Shown: in pieces, positions 9,383 through 19,739 of the stretch | Position numbering within the stretch: the first letter of the stretch is position 1 | How the letters are laid out: the number at the start of each line of letters is the position of its first letter | NCBI RefSeq assembly: GCF_963678635.1 | Contig: NW_026971067.1 | Location: 121,561-185,560, forward strand | From: Symsagittifera roscoffensis | Lineage: Eukaryota > Xenacoelomorpha > Acoela > Convolutidae | Length of the DNA: 64,000 nt | Reading direction: 5' to 3' | The notes under the pieces: generated by a model | The model's database searches: none | Told to the model about the DNA's origin: nothing | What the model saw: only the letters and a program-made list of their open reading frames with translations | Made by a program: the position numbers and the translations under genes

Positions 9383-12300
9383 CGAAACTCCAGATGATGA
9401 TGAAATCTTTCCTTTTATAGTAGACGCAGATACTGATAGAGGACAACACATATTTTGTCAAAATTTACTCGTAAATTTATTTGAACCCGGAATCAGTCCA
9501 TGTAAAACAGAGTTCCCCGATGTAAAAATCAAAAGACAAATCATAGATCACTATCTAAAAGATATATGCAACATAACACAGCAGTATGGAATCTACTCTA
9601 TAGAATTCACTTCCCCAAACCATAATAATAGAAAATATACTATTCAAACAGACGATCTTGATTTAGAATTTTCAAAAGTTTTTTCAGAATATATAAAAAA
9701 CATCCAATACCATAACTCACAAAGAGCAAACTCCATTTTCACCAATGAAGTTTTCGCAATAATATATAGTTATATTTCGATATTAGAAAACGAAATCCCA
9801 TTAACAAATGTCTCACCGACAGAAACATCTAAACATTTAAGAGTACGACATGAAATCACACTACTCTCTAGTTATTTAAACATCATTAAAGAAAATTTCA
9901 CGAAAGACGATGTTTCACAACATACCAAACACGATTTACAAAAAATTTTGGCATGGTTCATAATAGATTATTTCACACACAATATTGATTTAATTGCACA
10001 AGCAAGAAAAAATTTTAGACCCCAAAATTCGAACGATGATACCGCTATCACAGAACAATCAGATTATGTTTGGGACCCCGAATGGTCTCATCCCGCATTT
10101 ATAAGCTTTCCACAATCAATCTCAAGTCAAGCAATAGGTACAATATCTTACATAAGAGATTACGTAAGAGTAATACCATTAACAATTGATGCAACACCAT
10201 TAAACTATAATACATTTTTACCCGATACACAAAATAATAGTTTAAACTCTACAGTCATACACAACGAAAACCTCAATGGAACTAGGAATCTTACTCAACA
10301 AGATATCCAGACACCATCACACTTCATAAATGAAGAAATTGTACACACAACAACTACACAACAAAGTATTTCACCAATACGCCCAAATTTAACAACACCA
10401 AGAAATACAAATCCTTCACAAACACAGGTAACCTTACAATCAACCGTTAAACCTTCGGTTGCTCCAAAATATTCACATATGGATTACCAAACATATAGAC
10501 CCATGACAATACCATCAAAAACACGCAAAACATTCACTAGAAACAACTTTGCAGACCATAATTATAATTATACACATCCATCAAAAACAAATTATCAACC
10601 ACAAAGGAATTTTAACCAATATACAAAACCTCGAAACTGGGATAACCCAACAGCCCAATATAATTCCAAAAATTTTCAACCAAATCCTCCACAGGATCGC
10701 AGTGAAAATTACCCATTTTTTCAACAAAATAAAAATAAAAAACAAACATCTTATCAAATGGATTATTTATCCTCAGATGATGACTTCTTACAACCAGATA
10801 TATTTGCACCAAATACTCAAGAATATCGTAGACAAGGAATACAAAAAACACGTACAAATCATAGAAATTTTTCTCCACAATCAATAGATGCACAACATCA
10901 ACAACCAATTCAACAACAAAATCCAATTAATATACAATCTTTTCAACCAATTCAACAACAAAATCCAATGACTGCACACTCGTATCAACCATCACAAATG
11001 CAAAATGAAATACCACTCCCATATTATCTTCAACAACATGAAATAACAAGAAACCAACTTTCAAATTTTTCTCAAATGCCAAATGCAGCAGAATCATTAC
11101 AAATGACAATGAATCCATACCTTATGGGTGGATCATCGATAACATCAAATAAACCTTTAATTGTCTTCACAGGAACAGACCCTGAATACTCTGTAGAAGA
11201 TTACTTAAATGCAGTAACAGCAAATTTGATTTTAAACATAGGACCTGAACCAATTAACACGCCACTACATCAAAACTGGATACATCGACGCACAGCGTTG
11301 ATACAAACAACCTTAGATGGCGCAGCCCAAAAATGGTTTTCAGTACTACCTCTAGAAATAAAATCAAACTGGAAAAGATTTACACAAGAATTTTCAAAAA
11401 TGTTTGACTCCGAAAGAAACAAACAACAACAAAGAGTTTTATGTAATGAAATTCGTAGATTACCAAACGAAACCATCAAGCAAATAGCAGTACGAATCGA
11501 AACACTAGTTCGAAAAGCATACTCACTAAATACACATGACTATAAAAACACAAAGATGACAGAAATCTTAATGATGACCTTAACACCACAATTAAGGAAA
11601 ATAGCAATAAAAAAGAGAGCATCCCATCCTTCTTCAATTCGAGAACCCGATTTAGATTTTCGAAAACTAGTAGACAAATTAGAACAAGCAGAAATCACGA
11701 TGAAACTAGAAGAAACGGAAAATCTGAAATTACAATACGTTAACAAAATTGAAACGACTTCCACTAATATTAATAATATACAGGAATCAGAAACAGACCT
11801 CGTTGAAAAAATCACTGAAATACTCAATATTTACGAAAAGAACCCGAACTTTAAAGGCAAACCATCTTTCAAAAAATGGTGTAATTATTGCCGCCGATAC
11901 GGACATAGTATTTCCGAATGTAGACAAAAACAGCAAGATAGTCAAAATAAACCTCAAAAATACAAAGAACCAAATAAATCATTCTATCAATACATGAAAA
12001 AAGATCAAAATCTACCGAACAAAACAGTTCACAGCAACAACAGTTCAGGAAAACCACTCCCGAACAATACAAATTATACAAGAAATCAATCACCATATAA
12101 CTCAAGTTATAGAGGAAGATCACCAGAACGAAGAAACACGTATAATCCATCACAAAATCACTACAATAGACCAAATAGTAGAAATAACTACTCCAGATCA
12201 AATTCAAATACACAACGATTTGTTTCTAGATCTAATTCCCAATCAAGAAATAACTACTATCCAAACAACCAATCACGAAATTCATCATACAATAGGAATA

Positions 12301-14315
12301 GAAACTACTCCTATAATAGAAATAGAAGTTATTCAAACAACCGAAACCAGAATTACCCGAATAATCGATCAAGAAATAACTCATATAATAGATCGAACTA
12401 TAACAGACCAAACAATAATTACCAAAACAGATCGCGAAATAATTCACAAAATCGACACCCAAGTTATAATAATCGTTATAGAAATTATTCCCAATCACCA
12501 CATAGGAATAATAATAACTATAATAATTCTAATAATCGTCACAGAAGCAGTACACCTAAACATCAAAGACAAATCAATCAAGTACAAGCTAACCCAGAAA
12601 CAACATCAGACCCTCCAGGTATTGATGACACAGTAACTGATACGTTACAACTCAATCAAATAAACTGTACATCATCAGATTCAGAAAGTGATACTGAAAA
12701 CACTCTTGCTATCAATATGATAAAAGTCGAAAATGACTATGAATCTGTCATATATGAACAACCCTTTCCATCACATATATATGAAAATCAATCAGAATTT
12801 CTTCAAAATAATTACACTACACCCATAAATTCCACACCAACGACGCAAGAAACAAATGAGATAAACACTACAAATCAAACCAATAAAAATACCAAAACAA
12901 AATGCTTGAATACAAACCACATTTATCAAAATATACAAAAAGAACAACCCAAAGAAAAAATTTGGACAATACCATTTCTCTTAGAAAGCCCAAGAAATAA
13001 AGAATTTCAACCACCAGACCTTGAAATAGATTTTTTAATTGATTCAGGAGCAGAATCAAACATAATAAACATTCCCACATGGAATGAAATAAAAACTTTA
13101 CATCCAAAGCTAACACCTCTTGAAACCTCCAGTAAGCTAGCAACAGCACAAGGATCAACATTGATAAACTACGGAAAAATCCAATTATTTCTCCTCCCTA
13201 CCAGAACAATGGAGCAAAGCAAAATTTTAAATAAGCCATTTAAACAAATATTTCATATCACTGATATTAAATATAATATCATTGGAATACCATTTATTTC
13301 AAAGTATATACCAACAATTAACATACTAAATAGTAAAATATTAATCAAAGATAAATATACAAAAACAAAAGAAACATCCTTAACATTTTTTCAAAGATTA
13401 AATAAACAACCACCATTCTTTTCAAAATTTTATCCGATATTTAACCAACAAAGAAAACACCTGAAACCACTATCAGGAAACATCTATAATTTTTCAATCA
13501 AACAAGTTCACCAATATGATAAAGAACAAAACAAACAAAAATTTTATATGTCAGATTTTGAATTCAAACCTATTCATAAATTTTTCAAAATCACAATCTC
13601 TTCAATAAAATATTTGAAAAATTCGAATTCCGATATCATTTCCTTACATGTCTATAATAATACACCTTACCAAGTAACATTACCTTTAGGACTTTTAGGA
13701 TATTGTGAAACCAACGCTACAATATCACCAATACACGAAAAAGCCTATCGCGTAAATAATATACTCCAATTACTAGATATTTGCCAATCTACAATTCTAA
13801 ATGAAGAATTATCTATAAACAATATAATAAGTAACGAAAACAGAAATACGGATTATTTCACAAAAACTCCATATTTCAAACCTACATTCAACATCAGTAA
13901 CTACACAGAGGACCAACAAAAATTTTTAACAATGTTTAATTTCCAACATTCACAAATAACACAAGACGAATTCGAAAAGTTAGCCAAACAGCTAATTAAA
14001 TATTCATCAGTCTATGCAACATCAAAATTCGATGTTGGAAAAATCAGTTCATCACTACATCTCCCGTTAAAACCAGACGCAGTTTTCAAAAAACAGAGAG
14101 CAAGTAAAGTACCAATTCACTTACATGATAAAGTAAACAGATTACTCGATATTTTAGAACAGTACAATATTATATCACCAGTTAATAAAGAAGAACAACC
14201 AAAAGGCAACACATTCATCAACCCCGTTATCATTCTAGCTAAAGGAGAATCATTAAAAATCGTTCTCGACGCTAGATACCTCAATTCACTCATAGATGAA
14301 TCAAAATGTAATTGA
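9357..14315 (+). CDS. Gag-protease-RT (N-terminal part) of LTR retroelement
   Basis: 1652 codons. Residues 1-290 form a non-repetitive, probably folded region of unknown kind; 290-590 are Gln/Asn/Pro-rich. From about 600 a retrotransposon capsid-like domain is visible (TGTDPEYSVEDYLNAV, TLDGAAQKWF, FDSERNKQQQRV). A CCHC zinc knuckle begins at residue 842 (C-X2-C-X4-H-X4-C, CNYCRRYGHSISEC), followed by a 180-residue Asn/Arg/Tyr/Ser-rich basic tract (about 885-1068) likely to bind RNA. The aspartic protease has IDSGAESN at about 1228-1235. RT starts near 1575 (ILAKGESLKIVLDARYLNSL). The frame ends at TGA 14313-14315, inside RT; the same frame is open immediately afterwards. Capsid starting as late as residue 600 is unusual for Ty3/gypsy. 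Confidence 0.9.
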   Translation: MSSTHTPGDETPDDDEIFPFIVDADTDRGQHIFCQNLLVNLFEPGISPCKTEFPDVKIKRQIIDHYLKDICNITQQYGIYSIEFTSPNHNNRKYTIQTDDLDLEFSKVFSEYIKNIQYHNSQRANSIFTNEVFAIIYSYISILENEIPLTNVSPTETSKHLRVRHEITLLSSYLNIIKENFTKDDVSQHTKHDLQKILAWFIIDYFTHNIDLIAQARKNFRPQNSNDDTAITEQSDYVWDPEWSHPAFISFPQSISSQAIGTISYIRDYVRVIPLTIDATPLNYNTFLPDTQNNSLNSTVIHNENLNGTRNLTQQDIQTPSHFINEEIVHTTTTQQSISPIRPNLTTPRNTNPSQTQVTLQSTVKPSVAPKYSHMDYQTYRPMTIPSKTRKTFTRNNFADHNYNYTHPSKTNYQPQRNFNQYTKPRNWDNPTAQYNSKNFQPNPPQDRSENYPFFQQNKNKKQTSYQMDYLSSDDDFLQPDIFAPNTQEYRRQGIQKTRTNHRNFSPQSIDAQHQQPIQQQNPINIQSFQPIQQQNPMTAHSYQPSQMQNEIPLPYYLQQHEITRNQLSNFSQMPNAAESLQMTMNPYLMGGSSITSNKPLIVFTGTDPEYSVEDYLNAVTANLILNIGPEPINTPLHQNWIHRRTALIQTTLDGAAQKWFSVLPLEIKSNWKRFTQEFSKMFDSERNKQQQRVLCNEIRRLPNETIKQIAVRIETLVRKAYSLNTHDYKNTKMTEILMMTLTPQLRKIAIKKRASHPSSIREPDLDFRKLVDKLEQAEITMKLEETENLKLQYVNKIETTSTNINNIQESETDLVEKITEILNIYEKNPNFKGKPSFKKWCNYCRRYGHSISECRQKQQDSQNKPQKYKEPNKSFYQYMKKDQNLPNKTVHSNNSSGKPLPNNTNYTRNQSPYNSSYRGRSPERRNTYNPSQNHYNRPNSRNNYSRSNSNTQRFVSRSNSQSRNNYYPNNQSRNSSYNRNRNYSYNRNRSYSNNRNQNYPNNRSRNNSYNRSNYNRPNNNYQNRSRNNSQNRHPSYNNRYRNYSQSPHRNNNNYNNSNNRHRSSTPKHQRQINQVQANPETTSDPPGIDDTVTDTLQLNQINCTSSDSESDTENTLAINMIKVENDYESVIYEQPFPSHIYENQSEFLQNNYTTPINSTPTTQETNEINTTNQTNKNTKTKCLNTNHIYQNIQKEQPKEKIWTIPFLLESPRNKEFQPPDLEIDFLIDSGAESNIINIPTWNEIKTLHPKLTPLETSSKLATAQGSTLINYGKIQLFLLPTRTMEQSKILNKPFKQIFHITDIKYNIIGIPFISKYIPTINILNSKILIKDKYTKTKETSLTFFQRLNKQPPFFSKFYPIFNQQRKHLKPLSGNIYNFSIKQVHQYDKEQNKQKFYMSDFEFKPIHKFFKITISSIKYLKNSNSDIISLHVYNNTPYQVTLPLGLLGYCETNATISPIHEKAYRVNNILQLLDICQSTILNEELSINNIISNENRNTDYFTKTPYFKPTFNISNYTEDQQKFLTMFNFQHSQITQDEFEKLAKQLIKYSSVYATSKFDVGKISSSLHLPLKPDAVFKKQRASKVPIHLHDKVNRLLDILEQYNIISPVNKEEQPKGNTFINPVIILAKGESLKIVLDARYLNSLIDESKCN
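9373..9384 (+). promoter_or_regulatory. Candidate splice donor just inside gag
   Basis: CCCCAG|GTGACG lies 22 nt after the gag ATG. Env-bearing gypsy elements commonly make env mRNA from a donor near the gag start, which can supply the AUG and first codons. Here it could give an initiator to the Met-less frame at 18603-19739. No RNA evidence is available. Confidence 0.4.
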
Positions 14316-17300
14316 CCCATTGAACCAATACAAGTTATTTTAACAAAAATAAATGGCAAATACTTCACAACCGCCGATATGAATAGTGCATACAATCAAA
14401 TGCCACTAGATGAACAATCACGACGTTTAACACAATTTGTTATCGGAAACCAACAATATGAATTCAACCGCTTATTCTATGGAATATCCATAGGACCAGC
14501 AGCATTTTCAGCTTTTATGAGCAAATTTTTTAGACCACTAATACTCAAGAAAAACGCAATCACCTATCTAGACGATGTTTTTATGCAATCACAAACAAAA
14601 GACGAAATGTTCAGTGTTTTAGAAAAATATCACCAAATACTTCAGAACGAAAATCTGAAGGCCGCCCCCGATAAATCACACTTCTTTTTGACAAGAGTTA
14701 AATTCTTAGGACATAACATAGAAAGAAAAACAATCACTCCACTGAAATCACGCATTGACGCTATTCAAAAACTTCAACCACCAACAAATAAAAAGAAAAT
14801 CCAAGAATTCCTTGGAATGTTAAACTTTTTAAGTAAATATGTTTATAAAATGCAATTATATCTACGACCATTTTATAACATCCTTAGACAACAAAATAAC
14901 TTTGAATGGAATACAGAACATCAAGCACGATTCGAAGAAATAAAGAAACTTTTAACTGAACAAATTTCAAATACAATTCCAGACCCTGATCAACCATTTT
15001 ATGCAATGTGCGATGCTTCGAACTTTGGCATCGGCGCAGCATTATTACAATCACATAATGGTACAAACAAAATGAACCTTATATCAGCAAACTCCCGATT
15101 ATTCTTTCAAATAGAGCTACGACTCTCAACTCTAATGAGAGAATGTACAGCCATAATCTATACACTTACAGAATATGAATTTCTGATACTTGGATCAAAA
15201 CATCCCACAGTTTTATTCACAGACCACAAACCAATCATTTTTCTTTTCACACAAAAATCTAACCCAAACCACCGAGTTTACAGATTTCAATTAATTCTAA
15301 TGAAGTTTCCAAACTTACATATAGTTTGGACTGCAGGAAAAAATCTTGCATTACCAGACACCTTAAGTCGAAATACACCACCTGAATTACTTACACGAAA
15401 AACAACAGTTGAAATACCCAAAAACATAAAATTCTACCTTGCAGAAAACGAAACATCACCTCGATTAGAATGCAAATATGCAGTAAAAACTGATATTGAA
15501 CAATCACAAATAAATAATTTACAACATTTCCCACTTTATTTAGATTGTCAAAATAATCATTATGAAGTTGATCTACTTGGAACATCAACTTTCAAACCAA
15601 TCCCATATTCTCAATGGATAAAAAGTAACACCCAACAAAAACGAACAAAACAACACCTACCTAAGAAAGACCATTTTCCACTAATCGAAAAAGAAGATTT
15701 AACTGATAAAATAAATTTATCAGGACCACAAACAAATGATTCAAAATACACAATAAATCAAGTTTTTGACCTTCACGACCCACTTGATACAATACCCTTA
15801 TCTAAATTAGAAATCGAAAACATTTTTCTCCCCCCAACAGATACGATTACAATTTCAACACTGAAACAATATCAAAATCTTGACCCAATAATTCGACAAC
15901 TGAAATCATGGCACAAATATAAAACTAAACCTATCAAAGCAGATTCAACCATTCTAGGAAACAAAACACTCCTCCGATACTTTCGCAAATTTAACAACAC
16001 AACAATTAACGAAAAAACAGACCTTTTAGAGTATAACCTAAATGAATCTACAGTTCCCTGTCTCCCTATAAGTATGATTCTTATAGCTTTTAATATTTCA
16101 CATACACAAAATATTAAAGGACACTCTGGATCAGAAAAAACATATTCAAATTTTATACAAAATTTTTACTTCCCAAATGCACCGATTTGGATAAAAGTAC
16201 TATGCAATGATTGTATAGTATGTCAACTGAATAAACCTTACCCAAATCAAAAACAAATAGCACAAAAACAAGATTTTAAAGGACAAAGTTTGTACTTTAA
16301 TCACCGTATCTCATTTGATACTAAAGGCCCAATTTCACCCTCATCAGAAGGAAACTCCTACATTATGGTAATTGTTGACGCATTTACACATTATGTAGCA
16401 CTTAACCCAGTACCACATTGTAACGCTTATTACGCTTACACAACACTCTATGAACACTGGATAGCAAAATTCGGACTACCAGAAATTTTAGTTACAGACA
16501 ACGGTACAGAATTCATAAATAATGAAATTATCACACTATGTCATTTATATAACATTAAACACAAACCACGTACATCTCATGCACCTTGGACAAACGGTTT
16601 AGTCGAAGGTATGAACCGCTCACTGCAAGAATATCTTAGATGTATCATCAACGGAAATGATACAAAATATACCGAATGGTCAGCAGATGTAAAATTATTT
16701 CCCTTAGCATATAATTCACAAATCACGACAACTTTAGGAATGTCACCATATGAAATGGTTTTCAACCAAAAGCCACGCAAACCAATAATGTTTACAGCAA
16801 ATTCCCATAAAAACGCACAAGGTTATTGTCAACCAACTAAAGACTCAATTTGTTATAACCTACCTTTACATACACACGATGAAGATCATTTTCATCACCC
16901 ACAAATTCTTAAATTAGCCTCCGGTACACACACCGAATGGATTTTAAATAGAGATAAGAAACACAATGAAATTTACCAAAAAATAACGAAAAAGTTATTA
17001 CAAAGACAAAACATAAATGAACAAATCAATTCACGTTTTACACCAGCTTCCGATTTAAAAATTGGAACATTTGTTTTAATACCTAATTTTAATACTCAAA
17101 AAGGAATTTCTAAAAAATTACAACCCCTTCGAAAAGGACCATACCAAATAATTGCAAAACCCACTGATGTCACATATAAAATTACCGACTCAAACAAAAA
17201 AGAAATCGTTCAACATCGAAACAACCTATTACCTTATTACCCAAAAGAATACGCACTCCGCGAATTAACCCAATTATATTCTTTCACAGGATTAAAAATC

Positions 17301-17579
17301 ATTCAAAATGAACCACATCTGAAAAACACAGAACAAAATGATAACCCCACCGAAAATCAAAACACAAAACCAACCGCCACCAAAAACAATACACAAAACC
17401 ATAAAGAATCTCCAAAACAAAGAAAAAATAGAAAAATGACAGAACAAATAATACCCCAAGAAGAAATAGACAAATCTGAACATAGAAAAACAACAAGACT
17501 CCGAAATCAACCACGTAAAAACTACAAAATGTTCATCCCCCAATCTAAAATATTAAAGAAAGTAGAATTTAAAAAGTAA
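14316..17579 (+). CDS. RT-RNase H-integrase (pol, downstream of in-frame stop)
   Basis: Same frame as 9357-14315 and separated from it only by TGA 14313-14315; the first internal ATG is at 14379. RT core: DMNSAYNQMPL, FYGISIGPAAFSAFM and the catalytic YLDD (about 14565). RNase H: CDASNFGIGAAL, ECTAIIYTL, FTDHKPI, DTLSR. Integrase: a zinc-binding HHCC domain (HSGSEKTY...CNDCIVCQ) and the DDE core (FDTKGP, TDNGTEF, GLVEGMNRSLQEYL), all catalytic acids present. A basic Gln/Asn-rich tail ends at 17579. A stop within RT rather than at a gag-pol junction is more like a point lesion than programmed readthrough, but only a consensus of other copies can tell. Confidence 0.9.
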   Translation, partial: PIEPIQVILTKINGKYFTTADMNSAYNQMPLDEQSRRLTQFVIGNQQYEFNRLFYGISIGPAAFSAFMSKFFRPLILKKNAITYLDDVFMQSQTKDEMFSVLEKYHQILQNENLKAAPDKSHFFLTRVKFLGHNIERKTITPLKSRIDAIQKLQPPTNKKKIQEFLGMLNFLSKYVYKMQLYLRPFYNILRQQNNFEWNTEHQARFEEIKKLLTEQISNTIPDPDQPFYAMCDASNFGIGAALLQSHNGTNKMNLISANSRLFFQIELRLSTLMRECTAIIYTLTEYEFLILGSKHPTVLFTDHKPIIFLFTQKSNPNHRVYRFQLILMKFPNLHIVWTAGKNLALPDTLSRNTPPELLTRKTTVEIPKNIKFYLAENETSPRLECKYAVKTDIEQSQINNLQHFPLYLDCQNNHYEVDLLGTSTFKPIPYSQWIKSNTQQKRTKQHLPKKDHFPLIEKEDLTDKINLSGPQTNDSKYTINQVFDLHDPLDTIPLSKLEIENIFLPPTDTITISTLKQYQNLDPIIRQLKSWHKYKTKPIKADSTILGNKTLLRYFRKFNNTTINEKTDLLEYNLNESTVPCLPISMILIAFNISHTQNIKGHSGSEKTYSNFIQNFYFPNAPIWIKVLCNDCIVCQLNKPYPNQKQIAQKQDFKGQSLYFNHRISFDTKGPISPSSEGNSYIMVIVDAFTHYVALNPVPHCNAYYAYTTLYEHWIAKFGLPEILVTDNGTEFINNEIITLCHLYNIKHKPRTSHAPWTNGLVEGMNRSLQEYLRCIINGNDTKYTEWSADVKLFPLAYNSQITTTLGMSPYEMVFNQKPRKPIMFTANSHKNAQGYCQPTKDSICYNLPLHTHDEDHFHHPQILKLASGTHTEWILNRDKKHNEIYQKITKKLLQRQNINEQINSRFTPASDLKIGTFVLIPNFNTQKGISKKLQPLRKGPYQIIAKPTDVTYKITDSNKKEIVQHRNNLLPYYPKEYALRELTQLYSFTGLKIIQNEPHLKNTEQNDNPTENQNTKPTATKNNTQNHKESPKQRKNRKMTEQIIPQEEIDKSEHRKTTRLRNQPRKNYKMFIPQSKILKKVEFKK

Positions 17580-18181
17580 TTTTAAGATTTCATACTTCAC
17601 AATCTTGAAACCTCCGTAACATTTTTCATTTCAATTTTTCAAAATAACATGCTCACAAGTACGCAATAATTCTAGTTCATAATAGACCAATAGGATTCAT
17701 CCAATCCGCCACCTTCTCTAACTCAAACTAAGATCAATTAGACGAATAATCTAGAACTCCAGGCACATCTCTAACTATAACTTTACAACCTCCAGGTCAA
17801 AAATAAGCAAACCACTCCAACTTGACAGCTAAAATAAACATCACCATAATACCGTACCCCTCCCTTATCTAATAACCCAAAGATCAACAATATTTCCCCA
17901 ACTCAGACCACGAATACCCCCAAAACAAATTTGATAACTTAGCCTAAAGTAACAAAATGAAGATTTTAATTAGCCTAAAGTATAAAAATCTCACCATACC
18001 CCGGATCATTTGACAAACAAAAATAAAGAAAAAGACGACCTCCCAGTCACCATGAAAATTGCCCCCAACAGTTTTTTACGAAACTCAACCCACTTGTCAA
18101 AAAAAACTAATAAATAATTCGACCACACTAGAAAATCGCCTCAAACAGCAAAAAATATTCGACCAAGAGATCATTTCTTAA
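17580..18181 (+). other. Spacer between pol and accessory ORFs
   Basis: About 600 nt without a frame of 60 codons. A short direct repeat (TTAGCCTAAAGTA, near 17940 and 17972) is present. The A/C-rich composition continues that of the element. It may carry the leader and acceptor for a subgenomic spliced RNA, but no single acceptor stands out. Confidence 0.4.
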
Positions 18182-18412
18182 ATGCTTTTCTCTCAAACAG
18201 TCGCTCAAATACTTATAAATTTTAAACATTTTTTTTCAATACTTGAAGCTTTTATAATATTTCTTTTTGATCTACTTGAATCTTTTCTAATAATCTTAAT
18301 CATTTTTTGTAACATTTTTTTAATTTTCTACACAATACTCGAACTATTCCTCCAACTTTCCAAAACCCTTGAATATATCCACAGGTACGATTTTAACAAC
18401 TTGTCTAAATGA
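18182..18412 (+). CDS. Small hydrophobic ORF a (76 codons)
   Basis: The protein is almost entirely hydrophobic between residues 10 and 60 (AFIIFLFDLLESFLIILIIF, then CNIFLIFYTILELFL), predicting one long or two short membrane helices with a short polar C-terminus. Its stop overlaps the start of the next ORF as ATGA (18409-18412). The size and hydrophobicity recall viral small membrane proteins, but there is no sequence family I recognise. It sits between pol and env in the element. Confidence 0.45.
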   Translation: MLFSQTVAQILINFKHFFSILEAFIIFLFDLLESFLIILIIFCNIFLIFYTILELFLQLSKTLEYIHRYDFNNLSK

Positions 18413-18597
18413 TACGAACAATTTTCAGTAGAACTGATATTTTTTTATTGTTTGTAATTTTCATAACATTTTTATCATCCCTCATTTTGACCATATGTAA
18501 ATGTATAAAGAAAGCAATCATCACATTTGCCCTAGCAACAATTTTTCTCATTATTTTTTTGGAAGAATATTATAATAAACATAAACCTTCCCACTAA
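18409..18597 (+). CDS. Small hydrophobic ORF b (62 codons)
   Basis: Starts in the ATGA overlap with ORF a, an arrangement used for coupled termination-reinitiation in some viruses. Two membrane helices are evident (FLLFVIFITFLSSLILTI and ITFALATIFLIIFL), separated by a short basic Cys/Lys turn (CKCIKK), with a polar tail (EEYYNKHKPSH). No known family. Being adjacent to another hydrophobic micro-ORF argues mildly for function; AT-rich DNA also favours hydrophobic chance frames. Confidence 0.45.
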   Translation: MIRTIFSRTDIFLLFVIFITFLSSLILTICKCIKKAIITFALATIFLIIFLEEYYNKHKPSH

Positions 18598-18602
18598 AGT
18601 AA

Positions 18603-19739
18603 CAATTCAAAAATCCATCAAAAATTGCTACCCAACAGTCACAGAATCAGTCTTCACCGACATCATCCCAAGATAATCCAACACCACCTTCAACTACTCA
18701 AAATCCTCAAACATCTACACGAATTTCTTTTCAAGACAATCCATACACTTTTGAAGAACGGCACGCTCGTTTATCTGAACCACTAGAACCAGTTCAACGA
18801 CAAGCATCCCTAAGTGAACCAACATATAATCTTTACCCAACACTACCACAAGAACTAAGTAGAATACGAAACCTTAGTCAAAACCAAAACACAACAGAAA
18901 TAGATAGACAAATTATACATCCTCGACGAAACAGAAATTTTCAAACTCCCCGAGTTCATTTTGATATACCTCAATCCCCATCACAAACCACTCCAGAAAA
19001 CACCACTGGTATCACACCAGAAACTCCTACACTTTTTTCACAACGAAGCACTTCAAGTCTCCCCTCAGACTACTTAGGTTCAACACCAACATCTGAACAA
19101 GCACGAGAAAATCCTTTTAACCCCCCAAACCTAACATCACGACTTCCATATTGGACTACACATTCATTTACACAAGGTGAACCAAATTTAGTCAATGACC
19201 CCATAGATATTTCTACGGATACAACAACATCCTCATCACTACCAGAAACATTATCACTACCATCAACACCATCAATAAGCCAATTTTCACCACCACCTTT
19301 TAACTTAAATTTTCCAAATAATCTCGACGCCAGATATCGAGAACAATCATCAATAAATATTCCTTTAAGATTAGATTGGAATACATTCACAGCACCTCCA
19401 CCATTATTTGGACAACATCAAGAAAGTAACCGCCTTCATAACTGGGCACTTAATAGATTACAATATCGCCAAGATATTCACAACGATATCCGTGATCACA
19501 ATATTCAAATACTCCAACAAAACAGTTTACAATTAAAATTTGAAATCACAGTTAAGTTAAATAACATTACCCAACATCCCTACCCATTAAATCCACCTAA
19601 CATAACAGCTCAATCACTACCACCACCGTTTATAACTACTGAAGTAATATATAAATACGACAGATACACCAAAAACACAATTGGTTACATTACATTTTAT
19701 AACCCATACTCAGGATTATCATACACATGTATATTCTAA
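18603..19739 (+). CDS. Met-less Pro/Ser-rich open frame (378 codons)
   Basis: Open from the stop at 18600-18602 to TAA 19737-19739, with no methionine codon at all. About the first 220 residues are Pro/Ser/Thr/Gln-rich and probably disordered; the C-terminal part looks more ordered (RLDWNTFTAPPPLFG, NRLQYRQDIHNDIRDHNIQI, KFEITVKLNNITQHPYPLNP). It overlaps the env ATG (19727) by 13 nt in another frame. A 378-codon open frame in this AT-rich DNA is unlikely by chance, so it is probably expressed through splicing (for example from the donor at 9378) or non-AUG initiation. Function unknown. Confidence 0.5.
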   Translation, partial: QFKNPSKIATQQSQNQSSPTSSQDNPTPPSTTQNPQTSTRISFQDNPYTFEERHARLSEPLEPVQRQASLSEPTYNLYPTLPQELSRIRNLSQNQNTTEIDRQIIHPRRNRNFQTPRVHFDIPQSPSQTTPENTTGITPETPTLFSQRSTSSLPSDYLGSTPTSEQARENPFNPPNLTSRLPYWTTHSFTQGEPNLVNDPIDISTDTTTSSSLPETLSLPSTPSISQFSPPPFNLNFPNNLDARYREQSSINIPLRLDWNTFTAPPPLFGQHQESNRLHNWALNRLQYRQDIHNDIRDHNIQILQQNSLQLKFEITVKLNNITQHPYPLNPPNITAQSLPPPFITTEVIYKYDRYTKNTIGYITFYNPYSGLSYTCIF

